From the NCBI GenBank assembly GCA_033763895.1, contig JANRJQ010000004.1:545001-609000 (forward strand): a stretch of DNA of 64,000 bases. The letters are read 5' to 3'. The position numbers were made by a program, and so were the translations under genes. The notes under the pieces were generated by a model. That model saw nothing but the letters and a program-made list of their open reading frames with translations, searched no databases and was not told the DNA's origin. The DNA comes from Chloroherpetonaceae bacterium (GTDB lineage Bacteria; Bacteroidota; Chlorobiia; Chlorobiales; Thermochlorobacteraceae). The first letter of the stretch is position 1; each line of letters starts with the position of its first letter. Of this stretch, positions 7,108 through 16,106 are shown in pieces.

Positions 7108-9687
7108 CTATCGTGCAAATTGCCCAAAGGTAAAGATAAATTTCCATCCTTGATTCTGACGAAGCAGTGCGCCGGTGTTGTTATCACGATCGACTGGAAC
7201 AGTATCAAAGCCAAATCCGTAATCGAAACCAACGAGTCCGACGATGGGTAAAAAGATACGAACCCCGATTCCTGCGGAGCGCTTTAAGTCTGCTAAGTTG
7301 ACATCATTCCCTCGCAGCCAGACATTTCCAGCTTCAGCAAAAGCAAGGACATAAACTTGAGCACTTGGATTCAGAGAGAGTGGGTAGCGAATTTCAGATA
7401 CAAACTTTGTATAAAGGTCACCGGTGTATCTTCCGGCAACAAGGGCTCCGATCGATTGTGGTTCATATCCTCTCAGTGGAATTGTAGGAATAAATGAAAT
7501 CCCGTTATTTCCCATAAAAAATGTATTGATAAACGGAATGAAATCATTTTCGCTGAAGCGCCCAAGGTAACCGCCTTCTGCGGAGAGCATGAGAACGAGA
7601 TCGCCGGCTAATGGACTGAACCACGCATTTCGTGCCGTGAATTTATAAAAATTGACCGAACCGGGGAGCGGACCACCTGAGAGTTGGGCGGTAAATGAAA
7701 AATCGCTGCCACGACGAGAATAGATTGGGTTATCGGTACTGTTTCGGCTAATTATTTGAGTGATGCTGAATTCGCTTGCAACATTTGGTGCATTGGCATC
7801 AAAAATGCCGAAGTTGATTAAACCCCCTTCATTTCGCTGATAGCGGAATGAATAATCGAGTCTGAAATAATCATCAGGGAATGTGAGTCTTCGACCGACA
7901 GAGATGGTAAAGCCGGTTTGACGAATAAACCCGGTGAAGTTTTGCTGTGTATCGAAAATACTCATTCCGAGTGTGAGCGGTGTTCCAAAAGCCCACGGTT
8001 CGGTAAACGAAAGTGATAGGGTTTGGAAATTGAAGTTTCCGAATTGCCATTGGAAATCAAGCCGCTGACCGTCTCCGTGGGGAAGCGGTTTATAGGCGCT
8101 GCCATCCAAAACATCTTGAATTGAGAAATTATTGAATGTTAGGCCGAGTGCGCCAGTGAGTCCGATAAATTGGCTGTAACCTGCGGAAGCATTAAAGGTA
8201 TCGGTTTGTTTTTCTGCAAGTTCGTAGGTGATATCAACTTGATCTTCGCTTCGAGGTTGTATATCGGGATTAATTTTTTCGGAATCGAAATAATTAATGG
8301 TTGCAAGTTGGCGTACACTTCGGATAATATTTTCTCGGCTGAACAGGTCTCCGGGAAGGGTGTAAAGTTCGCGGCGGATGACGTGATCTTTGGTTTTTGT
8401 ATTTCCTTTGATAGAGACTTGACGGATTTTGAATTGATTACCTTCAACTATTACAATGCGGATATCGACGGAATCGCCGGCGACGACAGTTTCTTCGGGC
8501 ATTGCGCGAAATGTGAGGTAACCCCTATCGGTATAGAGCGAATTGATATCACCGCCATCTTGAGAGAAAGTTAAGCGTTCTTTGATTTTTTTATCATTAA
8601 ACACATCTCCTTTTTTAAATCCAAACACGGATTCGAGTGTTTCGGTTGGGTAAAGTGTATTTCCTTCCCAAGTCACATTTCGAATAACGTATTTAGGACC
8701 TTCGGAAATGAAGACATCGAGAAAAAGATTGGATTTGTCTTCCGAATAGGTGATTGAATCGCGCAGGATACGGGCGTCGCGAAACCCTCGCTCACGGTAA
8801 AATGCAAGAAGTTTTTGTTTATCCTCTTCATATTTGCGGCGGTCGAGTTTTGGTCGGCCGAAGATACTTCTCCAAAGGTTATTCTGTTTGGTTTCTTCAA
8901 GGGCACCTAAGAGATCTCCTCTATCAATGACTTGATTGCCGTGAAAGGTAATTCGGTCGATTATGACACGGTTATTTTCTCGGATTTTAAATTTGAGGGT
9001 AGCTCTTCCATTTGATGTTTCTAGGAGTTCGTGAGTAATTTCCGCACGGAGAAATCCTTTTTCTTCATATTTCTTAAGGATTCTGGTTTTTGCAGCGGCG
9101 ATCGATTGCTCGGTGATCGTTGAGCCTTTTATCAATAATGCTTGCTTTTGAAGGTCTTCTTCATCTAGTTCGTCATTCCCTTCAAATTCAATTGCGGAGA
9201 GCACGGGATACTCACGAACTCGAACTAAAAGAAACACGCCTTCATCGGTTTTCTTTTCTATTTCAATTTTAATTTCACTGAAGAGCCGTTGACGCCACAA
9301 TCGTTTAACCGCGTTGGCGATTTCAAAGCCGGGAACGGTGATTTCTTGACCGACTTGAATCGGAAAGCGTGCAAGAACATCCTTTTCTTCTATCGTTGAA
9401 AGTCCTTCGATTGAAATCCCAAGGATGCGGTAACGGGTTGGGGTATCGCCATCATAAACAGGTTCAGAAAAATCGAGATTTTGCCCTTGCTTCAAGGAAT
9501 CTTCAGGCGTCTCTTGAGCAATTGTTTTTGACTGCATAAATAAGAAAAGCAGAACAATGCACCCAGCCGATAACAAGCGGTTCTTGGTTTTTATTCTTAT
9601 GCTTCTGACGGGAAATGGTTTGGGACTTGATAGCTGGGAATTCAGAACAATGAGAACAAGAGAAAATTTATTGATGATTTCGGACAT
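7108..9687 (-). CDS. bamA: Outer membrane protein assembly factor BamA
   Basis: An 859-residue Omp85 protein, the core of the machine that folds beta-barrels into the outer membrane. After a hydrophobic export signal (about residues 36-57, ending near KTIAQ) come five POTRA repeats to about residue 480, then a C-terminal barrel with the GLVGFDYGFGFD strand near the end. About 35 extra residues precede the hydrophobic core of the signal peptide. No better in-frame start was seen, so the N-terminus is uncertain. The order uppS-bamA is common in Bacteroidota and Chlorobiota. Here trpS follows directly. Confidence 0.94.
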   Translation of the reverse strand: MSEIINKFSLVLIVLNSQLSSPKPFPVRSIRIKTKNRLLSAGCIVLLFLFMQSKTIAQETPEDSLKQGQNLDFSEPVYDGDTPTRYRILGISIEGLSTIEEKDVLARFPIQVGQEITVPGFEIANAVKRLWRQRLFSEIKIEIEKKTDEGVFLLVRVREYPVLSAIEFEGNDELDEEDLQKQALLIKGSTITEQSIAAAKTRILKKYEEKGFLRAEITHELLETSNGRATLKFKIRENNRVIIDRITFHGNQVIDRGDLLGALEETKQNNLWRSIFGRPKLDRRKYEEDKQKLLAFYRERGFRDARILRDSITYSEDKSNLFLDVFISEGPKYVIRNVTWEGNTLYPTETLESVFGFKKGDVFNDKKIKERLTFSQDGGDINSLYTDRGYLTFRAMPEETVVAGDSVDIRIVIVEGNQFKIRQVSIKGNTKTKDHVIRRELYTLPGDLFSRENIIRSVRQLATINYFDSEKINPDIQPRSEDQVDITYELAEKQTDTFNASAGYSQFIGLTGALGLTFNNFSIQDVLDGSAYKPLPHGDGQRLDFQWQFGNFNFQTLSLSFTEPWAFGTPLTLGMSIFDTQQNFTGFIRQTGFTISVGRRLTFPDDYFRLDYSFRYQRNEGGLINFGIFDANAPNVASEFSITQIISRNSTDNPIYSRRGSDFSFTAQLSGGPLPGSVNFYKFTARNAWFSPLAGDLVLMLSAEGGYLGRFSENDFIPFINTFFMGNNGISFIPTIPLRGYEPQSIGALVAGRYTGDLYTKFVSEIRYPLSLNPSAQVYVLAFAEAGNVWLRGNDVNLADLKRSAGIGVRIFLPIVGLVGFDYGFGFDTVPVDRDNNTGALLRQNQGWKFIFTFGQFAR

Positions 9688-9760
9688 TCGTTGAATTAAA
9701 GACTATTTCAGAACTTGTTTGTGCCATATGAAAATTCATAGGGCTAAAAAATGGGTGTTA

Positions 9761-10702
9761 CTACTTTTTAATAAATAATGGATTTATGGTTTCGGAGGTC
9801 GCGGCTTCAGCAGAAACCTTTAACTGCTCTGCGGTCATACCAAAACGGCGTTCGCGTTTTTGAAAATCTTTGATTGCGTCATAAAGTTTGTGACGGCGAA
9901 AATCGGGCCAATAGCAATTGGTAAAATGTATTTCGGTATAAGCCAATTGCCATAATAAGAAATTGCTGATTCGAAATTCACCGCTTGTTCTTATGAGTAA
10001 ATCCGGATGAGGCATTCCAAAAGTTGCCAAGTGGCGTTCGATGTGCTCGGATGTAATCTCGGAGGGTTTCACTTTTCCTGATTCCACGAGTGAAGCTATT
10101 TTTCGAACAGCTTCTAAAATTTCCCAACGGCCGCTATAGCTCAAAGCAAGCGAGAGGGTCATCCGATTATTGTTTTTTGTGTGCTCTTGAGATTCTATTA
10201 GCTTTTCACGAACGCGGGAAGGAAGGTCAAAGACATTTCCAATGACATTGAGTTTAATGTTATTATCGTGAAGGGTTTTGGTTTCGTTTCGAAGTGCTTC
10301 AATGAGGAGTTGCATCAAGGCGGAAATTTCTTGTTCTGGTCGCTTCCAATTTTCAGTTGAAAAAGCATAGAGGGTGAGATATGGAATTCCGAGTTGAGCG
10401 CATGCTTCAACGGTATCGCGAACAGCATCGATTCCTGCGCTATGCCCCGAGACGCGCAATTTTCCGCGGCTTTTTGCCCAACGGCCATTACCATCCATTA
10501 TAATGGCAATATGCTTGGGAAGTTCTCCGCTTAATTTGAGGGCATTTTGTTCATGAATATCTTCCGGTGAATTTGGTTCTAGCGCGGCTGTCGCAAAGGA
10601 TTCGGAGGAACCTTTCAAATCGGAAGTTGATTTATTTTCCTTTTTTGACTTTTCTTGAAAACGAAAAGAAAAAGGGTTCAAAGATTTTGCGGTTGTGTTC
10701 AC
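9761..10702 (-). CDS. uppS: Isoprenyl transferase (undecaprenyl diphosphate synthase)
   Basis: A cis-prenyltransferase that makes the C55 lipid carrier for peptidoglycan from farnesyl diphosphate and isopentenyl diphosphate. The catalytic motif IMDGNGRWA (Asp70) and later motifs LYAFSTENW and LLIRTSGEFRISNFLLWQ are present. At 313 residues it is longer than the usual 240-250 because of a polar, low-complexity N-terminal extension of about 45-60 residues. It starts at GTG with no clear ribosome site, so part of the extension could be untranslated, but no better start was seen. It stands 73 bases upstream of bamA. Confidence 0.92.
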   Translation of the reverse strand: MNTTAKSLNPFSFRFQEKSKKENKSTSDLKGSSESFATAALEPNSPEDIHEQNALKLSGELPKHIAIIMDGNGRWAKSRGKLRVSGHSAGIDAVRDTVEACAQLGIPYLTLYAFSTENWKRPEQEISALMQLLIEALRNETKTLHDNNIKLNVIGNVFDLPSRVREKLIESQEHTKNNNRMTLSLALSYSGRWEILEAVRKIASLVESGKVKPSEITSEHIERHLATFGMPHPDLLIRTSGEFRISNFLLWQLAYTEIHFTNCYWPDFRRHKLYDAIKDFQKRERRFGMTAEQLKVSAEAATSETINPLFIKK

Positions 10703-10786
10703 GCGTATTGTATGGTTTGAAAAATCTTGTGAATTTACCCTCTGGCATTTGAATTATCAAAGGGACAATCCTCCCCTTGTGAAAAA

Positions 10787-11638
10787 TCATTTCATTTGAA
10801 CAGGAAACAAAAATCTAAGCATTGGGCCGACACGCTTTGCCCAATCGCTTTCGCTATGACCTGAGTTTGGTGCTTCGAAATAGAGTAGGTCTTCATCAAG
10901 TTCCCACCCTTTGGCAATCAATGAATACTTCAGAAGCCTTGTCGGGCTTACCATTGTGTGCATATCTTCTTTAAGACCGACATCGAGCCAAATTTTTTGA
11001 TTTGGCTTACGTTTAATTTTAGCAACTTCTTTGACGATGGCTTTGCCTGCCCACCAAGTCGAAGGCGAGAGAATCGCGAGTTTGCCAAATACTTCGTTGT
11101 AGCGAAGACCAAAATACAAGGAAACCAACCCACCTAAAGACGACCCGCCGACACCGGTATGTTCTGGCGTTCTGAGGGTTCGATACTTTGCGTCGATAAA
11201 TGGTTTAAGTTCTTCGATAATCATTTTTGCATAATCATCAGCTTTACCGCCTCGCCCTCGCCAATCTTTGATAAAAGTATATTCATCGAGCCTTGACTCC
11301 CCTGTGTTATAAATTCCAACGATAATCATAGGTTCAATTTCTCCGTTTGAAATGAGCTCTTCGGCTGTTTCATCCATTCTCCATTCAACACCCGGAATAA
11401 ACGATGTGGCACCATCGAAAAGGTTTTGCCCGTCGTGCATATAGAGAACCGGGTAACGCTTTCGAAGGTTACGCTCATAATCGGGAGGGAGATAAACAAT
11501 AATCGTGCGATCTTTTTCCAGATAAATTGATGGAAAATCTTTGTGCACGACGAAATTACCAGTTAGGGTGTGGCGAGCCGGGGGCTTTGGTCTTAACCTT
11601 TGGCTTGAATCCTGCACTCTGCTTTCTTCTATTCTCAT
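10787..11638 (-). CDS. Enterochelin-esterase/esterase-D-like alpha/beta hydrolase
   Basis: A 283-residue soluble protein of the putative-esterase family (Fes/EstD-like). The nucleophile is Ser167 in GGSSLGG, the histidine is His261 in GHSESDW, and an early YPVLYMHDGQNLFDG segment is typical of the family. Natural substrates of this group vary (siderophore esters, acyl-glutathione, polysaccharide esters), and nothing nearby points to one. There is no signal peptide, so it is probably cytoplasmic. ATG start. It is divergent from the VWA gene, with 201 bases between them. Confidence 0.8.
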   Translation of the reverse strand: MRIEESRVQDSSQRLRPKPPARHTLTGNFVVHKDFPSIYLEKDRTIIVYLPPDYERNLRKRYPVLYMHDGQNLFDGATSFIPGVEWRMDETAEELISNGEIEPMIIVGIYNTGESRLDEYTFIKDWRGRGGKADDYAKMIIEELKPFIDAKYRTLRTPEHTGVGGSSLGGLVSLYFGLRYNEVFGKLAILSPSTWWAGKAIVKEVAKIKRKPNQKIWLDVGLKEDMHTMVSPTRLLKYSLIAKGWELDEDLLYFEAPNSGHSESDWAKRVGPMLRFLFPVQMK

Positions 11639-11839
11639 TCGATAAATTTCATTCTGCTTTTCAAATAATCGCCTGCTTAGCGCTTTACTTATTCAACATT
11701 CCTCTCTCTCAGAGTTTTACAACTTTTACTACACCAAAATTGAAGGTAAGTTTTTATTTCATTTTTTTCAGTGCTTTTGCGTGCAGGAATATTCGGGAAA
11801 ATTGCTTTACAAATATTTCTTTACCTTAGGCTTTGAATT

Positions 11840-14059
11840 TTGATTTTCGTCCTTTTTTTGGCCAACTTATTCATGATTTTTTTCACACTTTTTTCTCTCA
11901 ATTTCTCAAACAGCCCACTTTTAGTGCTGTTCTTCATCGTTTCTTTTGGTATTGCATTTGCGACTTATTACAAGTTACCCATTACTTCAAAAAAACGTTG
12001 GATTCTGACGATTGCAAGAACAATCGGCTTTTTTTTACTCCTAAGCCTTTTTTTGGAGCCATCGCTTGAACAAATAAATCGTTTCACGAAAGAGCCCCGA
12101 ATGGTCATACTGACCGATAACTCAAAGAGTATGACGATTATCGATAAAAAATCAAATGACTCTTACCGAAGAGACAGCATTACCGTTGAACTTCTATCTC
12201 GACTTGGCAAACTCAAGCAATTTGAAAAAAACTATTCGATATTTGGTCGTCAGGCTCGCGATGTTTCAATCGATAGCCTTCTCTATCACCTTAAGTTTGA
12301 AGACACTGAAACCAATATTTCTCTTGCCCTCCAAAAAGTTTTACGAGAGAATTATGACGCTGCGATTGTGATAAGCGACGGGCGTTTTAATGCCGGTGAA
12401 CTCCCGCAAAATAGCGCGGAAAATTCCAACTTGCCGATTTTCACGATTCTCATTGGTGATACCTTGGAAAAGCGAGATATCATCCTAAAAAAAGTTCTTG
12501 CGCCAGAAGGTGCTGTTTCGGGTTCAAAGGTTCCAATTACTGCGGTTATCTCATCGCAAGGATTTCAAGGTGCAAAGATAGATATTCTTTTGGAAACAGC
12601 AGGTGAGGTAAAAGCGCGTAAAGAATTGACGCTTACATCGACCGAAATGACCATAGGCTTTGAGCTCGACGTGACTTATGATGAGTCGCGAAACGGTGAA
12701 ATGCCACTTAAGGTCAGTATTCTTCCGGTTGATGGTGAATTCTCCGTTTTGAATAATACTCAATCAACCTCTATAAGTGTTTTAAAGAACAAACGCAAGG
12801 TGGTGGTATTTTCCGGGATTGCCGATGCGGAAATCGGTGCTGTAAGAAATGCCTTGGCTTCTTTGCCGAATTTCAATTCAGTTTTTTATTCACAAAAAAC
12901 CCCTAACGATTTTTATGAAGGGGTATTTCAAGCAGTCACTCATCAAGATGCGGATGTTGCGATTTTGATTGGATTACCGAATTCAACAATGAGCAATGCA
13001 AGAACAAACGAGATTCTTGCGTTTCTGCAATCCAAAAAGATTCCTGTTTTTACCATTTTCACGTTTCAAACTTCAGGGAGAGAATTACAGAAGTTCGATT
13101 CCTTTTTGGCACTTAAAAACGGTCGGGTGGTATTTGGGGAAGCGATTGAAAACACAGCCTTTCTAAGAAATACTCCGAAAGGCTCTAGCTTTATCGGCTT
13201 TAAGCCAATTGCGCCGATTCTTGAAGAGGCGATTACTGCCGCACCACCATTGGGTTACCTTGATTATGATTTTCGCCCTAAATCCGGTACGGAGATACTT
13301 TGGAAGCTATTTCTTAACACTCGGCCAACAGAGAAAATCGCGTTCGCAATCTTAAACACTGACGGAAGAAAAACCGCCACACTTACGACACCTCAGTTTT
13401 GGAGGCTAAGGCTTTCAGAAGATAAATCGGTTCAGGAACTCTATCGACAGACGATTTCCGGTACAATCCAATGGTTGATGCAGTCGGAATCCGGAGAACG
13501 ATTTCGCGTAGAGCCAATCGCGAAAGTATTTGATGCGGGTTCTGTAGCTGAATTTTCAGCGAACCTACAAGATGAATTTTTACAACCGGTTTCGAAAGCA
13601 GAGATTACGCTTCGTGCTATTAATCTTCAAACCAAGCAAAGTTTTTCCGGCACTTTCTTTTCAACCAAAGAGGCGGGATCTTTTTCGCTTTCTTTGGATG
13701 GCTTGCCAACGGGTGATTACCGTTTTGAATCTGAAGCCAAAGAAGGCAAGTCTTCTGAAGGAACGATTTTAGGCAAAGCCACCGGGAGTTTTAGAATTGT
13801 TCAAACTGGAAAGGAATTTCGAAATACATCAGCAGATATTGGTACAATGAGAGAAATTGCTGAACGCTCGGGGGGGAAATTTTATTTAGCGTCCGAATTC
13901 TCATCGCTCGAATCGGATCTTCTTGCAGCAGGCATTCAACCGAAAGTTCAAGAACAAACTTCAAAGCAAGATTTATCTGCGAGCGCTTGGATACTCTTTT
14001 TGACTATTTTAAGTTTTGGATTTGAGTGGCTTTTTAGGAAGCTCTCTTCACTTCCATAG
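11840..14059 (+). CDS. Membrane-anchored von Willebrand factor A-like protein
   Basis: A 739-residue protein with two or three N-terminal membrane helices (about residues 1-20, 25-43 and 56-72), then a VWA-like domain opening with the metal-binding pattern DNSKS (Asp93, Ser95, Ser97). A large, probably periplasmic region with Ig-like strands follows, and a last helix near residues 714-731 precedes a short basic tail. The layout resembles large VWA proteins found near Bat operons in Bacteroidota, but no Bat or MoxR gene is here. The start is TTG at 11840, because a stop codon lies two codons upstream and a weak TTAGG precedes it; ATG at 11873 is an alternative. Function unknown. Confidence 0.78.
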   Translation: MIFVLFLANLFMIFFTLFSLNFSNSPLLVLFFIVSFGIAFATYYKLPITSKKRWILTIARTIGFFLLLSLFLEPSLEQINRFTKEPRMVILTDNSKSMTIIDKKSNDSYRRDSITVELLSRLGKLKQFEKNYSIFGRQARDVSIDSLLYHLKFEDTETNISLALQKVLRENYDAAIVISDGRFNAGELPQNSAENSNLPIFTILIGDTLEKRDIILKKVLAPEGAVSGSKVPITAVISSQGFQGAKIDILLETAGEVKARKELTLTSTEMTIGFELDVTYDESRNGEMPLKVSILPVDGEFSVLNNTQSTSISVLKNKRKVVVFSGIADAEIGAVRNALASLPNFNSVFYSQKTPNDFYEGVFQAVTHQDADVAILIGLPNSTMSNARTNEILAFLQSKKIPVFTIFTFQTSGRELQKFDSFLALKNGRVVFGEAIENTAFLRNTPKGSSFIGFKPIAPILEEAITAAPPLGYLDYDFRPKSGTEILWKLFLNTRPTEKIAFAILNTDGRKTATLTTPQFWRLRLSEDKSVQELYRQTISGTIQWLMQSESGERFRVEPIAKVFDAGSVAEFSANLQDEFLQPVSKAEITLRAINLQTKQSFSGTFFSTKEAGSFSLSLDGLPTGDYRFESEAKEGKSSEGTILGKATGSFRIVQTGKEFRNTSADIGTMREIAERSGGKFYLASEFSSLESDLLAAGIQPKVQEQTSKQDLSASAWILFLTILSFGFEWLFRKLSSLP

Positions 14060-14101
14060 CCTTTCTTTCAGTGATGATTCCCTAAGGGGGCTTATTTAGA
14101 A

Positions 14102-15520
14102 GTGAGGCTATCAATCAGATTCATTTTAATTTTTATGGCAATTATTTTTGATGGTGTAAGGCTAATCAATCCAGCTGAATCGATCGACTCATTGGGTTGT
14201 GTTCGTATTTCTCATGAAGGCGTCATTACCGATATTCGATTGGGTCGTGGTGGTTTTGCACAAGAGTTGGCACAAACCGATGACCTTATTTATGACTTTA
14301 CGCACCGCGGGGGTGAAGTATTATTTGCTTCCGGCCTATTTGATATGCATTGCCATTTTCGACAACCGGGTTTTGAATACAAAGAAACGCTTGAAACCGG
14401 AAAAAATGCTGCAATTGCCGGTGGATTCACTGGTGTTGCGCTAATGCCCAATACTGAACCTCCCATAGATAATGCGCAGAACGCTGCTTTTATCTATCAC
14501 TTAACCCATCAATTTCCAATTGAAACATCCGTTATTGGGGCTATAACTGAGGGACGAAAAGGTCAAAAAATTTGTGGTTATGGCGACCTTTCCACCGTTG
14601 GTGTTACCGCAATTTCGGATGATGGTTCACCGGTGATGAATTCACGCACAATGCGAATGGCTTTTGAATATGCCACTGCATTTGATATGCTTGTCATTCA
14701 GCATTGTGAAGATACATGCCTTGCAGAGAGTGGTGTTATGAATGAAGGTGTTTATTCTTCGATACTCGGGCTTCGCGGAATTCCTTCAATCTCTGAAAGC
14801 ATCATTCTTTCGCGCGATCTCTCACTCTTACGATATCTTTCAGATAAAAAGAAATCCGTTTTCCCGAATGCGCCCCGATATCATGTGGCACATATCAGTA
14901 CAGCAGAGGGGATTAAATTGGTCAAGGAGGCAAAGTCGGAGGGGCTTTGTGTAACGGCAGAAGTAACTCCGCATCATTTTACGCTAACCGAACGTGATGT
15001 TTTTGAATCGGGGTTTGACGGAAATTTTAGAATGAACCCGCCACTTCGCTCGGAGCGAGATAAGGAAGCCATTTTAGAAGCGATTGAAACAGGCGTAATT
15101 GATGTGATTGCAACAGATCACGCCCCACACGCTCCGCATGAAAAGGAATGCGGCATTATGCAAGCTGCATTTGGGATTGTCGGCCTTGAAACGGCTGTTG
15201 GACTTTCTTGGACGGAGCTTCATTTCAAACGCGGGATTTCTCATGCCCAGATTGTTTCGATGCTTTCTTCGGCACCGCGTGCCCTCTTAAAACTTCCTGC
15301 TATATCGTTTCGCAAGGGTGCCCTTGCAAATTTCAGTTTGATTGATACTGCCATTGAATATCTTGCATTGAATTCAAGCTTTCAATCGAAATCAAAAAAT
15401 TCTCCCTTTAACGGGCGAAAGTTGCGAGGTAAGGCCATTGCAATTGGAAGCAAGGGGGTTTTTCTTAAAGATGATACGCTTTTTTCAAGCTCGGCTAAGA
15501 TTCATCAATTTAAACCTTAG
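14102..15520 (+). CDS. pyrC: Dihydroorotase
   Basis: A 472-residue class I dihydroorotase of pyrimidine synthesis, which cyclises carbamoyl-aspartate to dihydroorotate. Metal ligands are visible in DMHCHFRQPG, later HCED and HIST segments, and ATDHAPHAPHEKE. Two starts are possible. GTG at 14102 has a purine-rich AAGGGGG 11 bases upstream; ATG at 14135 gives the more typical N-terminus (MAIIFDG) but has no ribosome site. The extra 11 hydrophobic residues from the GTG are not seen as a signal peptide. The gene follows the VWA gene by 42 bases and precedes the Fur-family gene by 9. Confidence 0.93.
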   Translation: MRLSIRFILIFMAIIFDGVRLINPAESIDSLGCVRISHEGVITDIRLGRGGFAQELAQTDDLIYDFTHRGGEVLFASGLFDMHCHFRQPGFEYKETLETGKNAAIAGGFTGVALMPNTEPPIDNAQNAAFIYHLTHQFPIETSVIGAITEGRKGQKICGYGDLSTVGVTAISDDGSPVMNSRTMRMAFEYATAFDMLVIQHCEDTCLAESGVMNEGVYSSILGLRGIPSISESIILSRDLSLLRYLSDKKKSVFPNAPRYHVAHISTAEGIKLVKEAKSEGLCVTAEVTPHHFTLTERDVFESGFDGNFRMNPPLRSERDKEAILEAIETGVIDVIATDHAPHAPHEKECGIMQAAFGIVGLETAVGLSWTELHFKRGISHAQIVSMLSSAPRALLKLPAISFRKGALANFSLIDTAIEYLALNSSFQSKSKNSPFNGRKLRGKAIAIGSKGVFLKDDTLFSSSAKIHQFKP

Positions 15521-15529
15521 TTGATTTTC

Positions 15530-16009
15530 ATGACGCCATCAATTAAAAGTGCGCAGAGAAAGTATTACGACCTTTTGAAGAATAACGACTTCAAGGTTAC
15601 TATGGCTCGCCTCAAAATGCTTGAGGTGATTGATAAACTTCACATCCCTCTTACTGCGGCTGAAATTCACGAGAAGCTTAAAAATCTTGAGCCTCCTGTG
15701 AAGGCGGATTTAGCAACAGTTTACCGCTCGTTAAATCAATTTGCAGACACCGGTATTTTGAGCCGAGTAGAACTGGGCGATAGCTCGACTCGATTTGAAT
15801 ATCCTCAATCGCACCATCATCATATCATTTGCGTCGATTGCGGAAAAATTTCAAATATTCATTTGTGCAATCTTGATTTGCTTGTGAAAGAAATTTCTTC
15901 CATAACCGGATTTACCGATATCAATCATGAAGTGATTTTTAAGGGTAAATGCGGGTGCAAAGGAACGGCAAGTCGCTCGACGAGTCCATCAAATTTTCAT
16001 CGTCATTGA
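15530..16009 (+). CDS. Fur-family metal-responsive transcriptional regulator
   Basis: A 159-residue DNA-binding regulator with the winged helix at about residues 20-85 (KVTMARLKMLEVI, DLATVYRSLNQF). The dimer/metal domain carries a SHHHHIICVDCGK cluster. The structural zinc site is unusual: the first CxxC (CVDC) is normal, but the C-terminal pair is CGC (GKCGCKG) instead of CxxC, and the protein ends in a His-containing tail. Without a second CxxC the metal specificity (Fur, Zur or PerR type) cannot be called. The ATG at 15530 is chosen over an upstream TTG. It follows pyrC by 9 bases and ends before a strong terminator. Confidence 0.9.
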   Translation: MTPSIKSAQRKYYDLLKNNDFKVTMARLKMLEVIDKLHIPLTAAEIHEKLKNLEPPVKADLATVYRSLNQFADTGILSRVELGDSSTRFEYPQSHHHHIICVDCGKISNIHLCNLDLLVKEISSITGFTDINHEVIFKGKCGCKGTASRSTSPSNFHRH

Positions 16010-16045
16010 ACTTTTTTCGTCAGTTGAGGTTTGTTTTTAGAACTT

Positions 16046-16078
16046 AAAAAGGGAGTCGTTTATTGACTCCCTTTTTTT
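16046..16078. terminator. Bidirectional intrinsic terminator between fur-family gene and ftsZ
   Basis: A run of A, a GGGAGTC arm, a 7-base loop, the matching GACTCCC arm and a run of seven T. Because A and T runs flank both arms it can stop the plus-strand pyrC-fur unit and the minus-strand dcw cluster, which end on either side. Confidence 0.9.
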
Positions 16079-16106
16079 CATTCACCCATTATCACTTTCA
16101 ATATGA

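Noticed and set aside
9723-9745. Hairpin between uppS and bamA as a terminator
   Set aside because: The stem is short and no T-run follows on the minus strand; the two genes are more likely co-transcribed.
14102-14134. Signal peptide on dihydroorotase
   Set aside because: The hydrophobic residues come only from a doubtful upstream GTG start; the enzyme is cytoplasmic.
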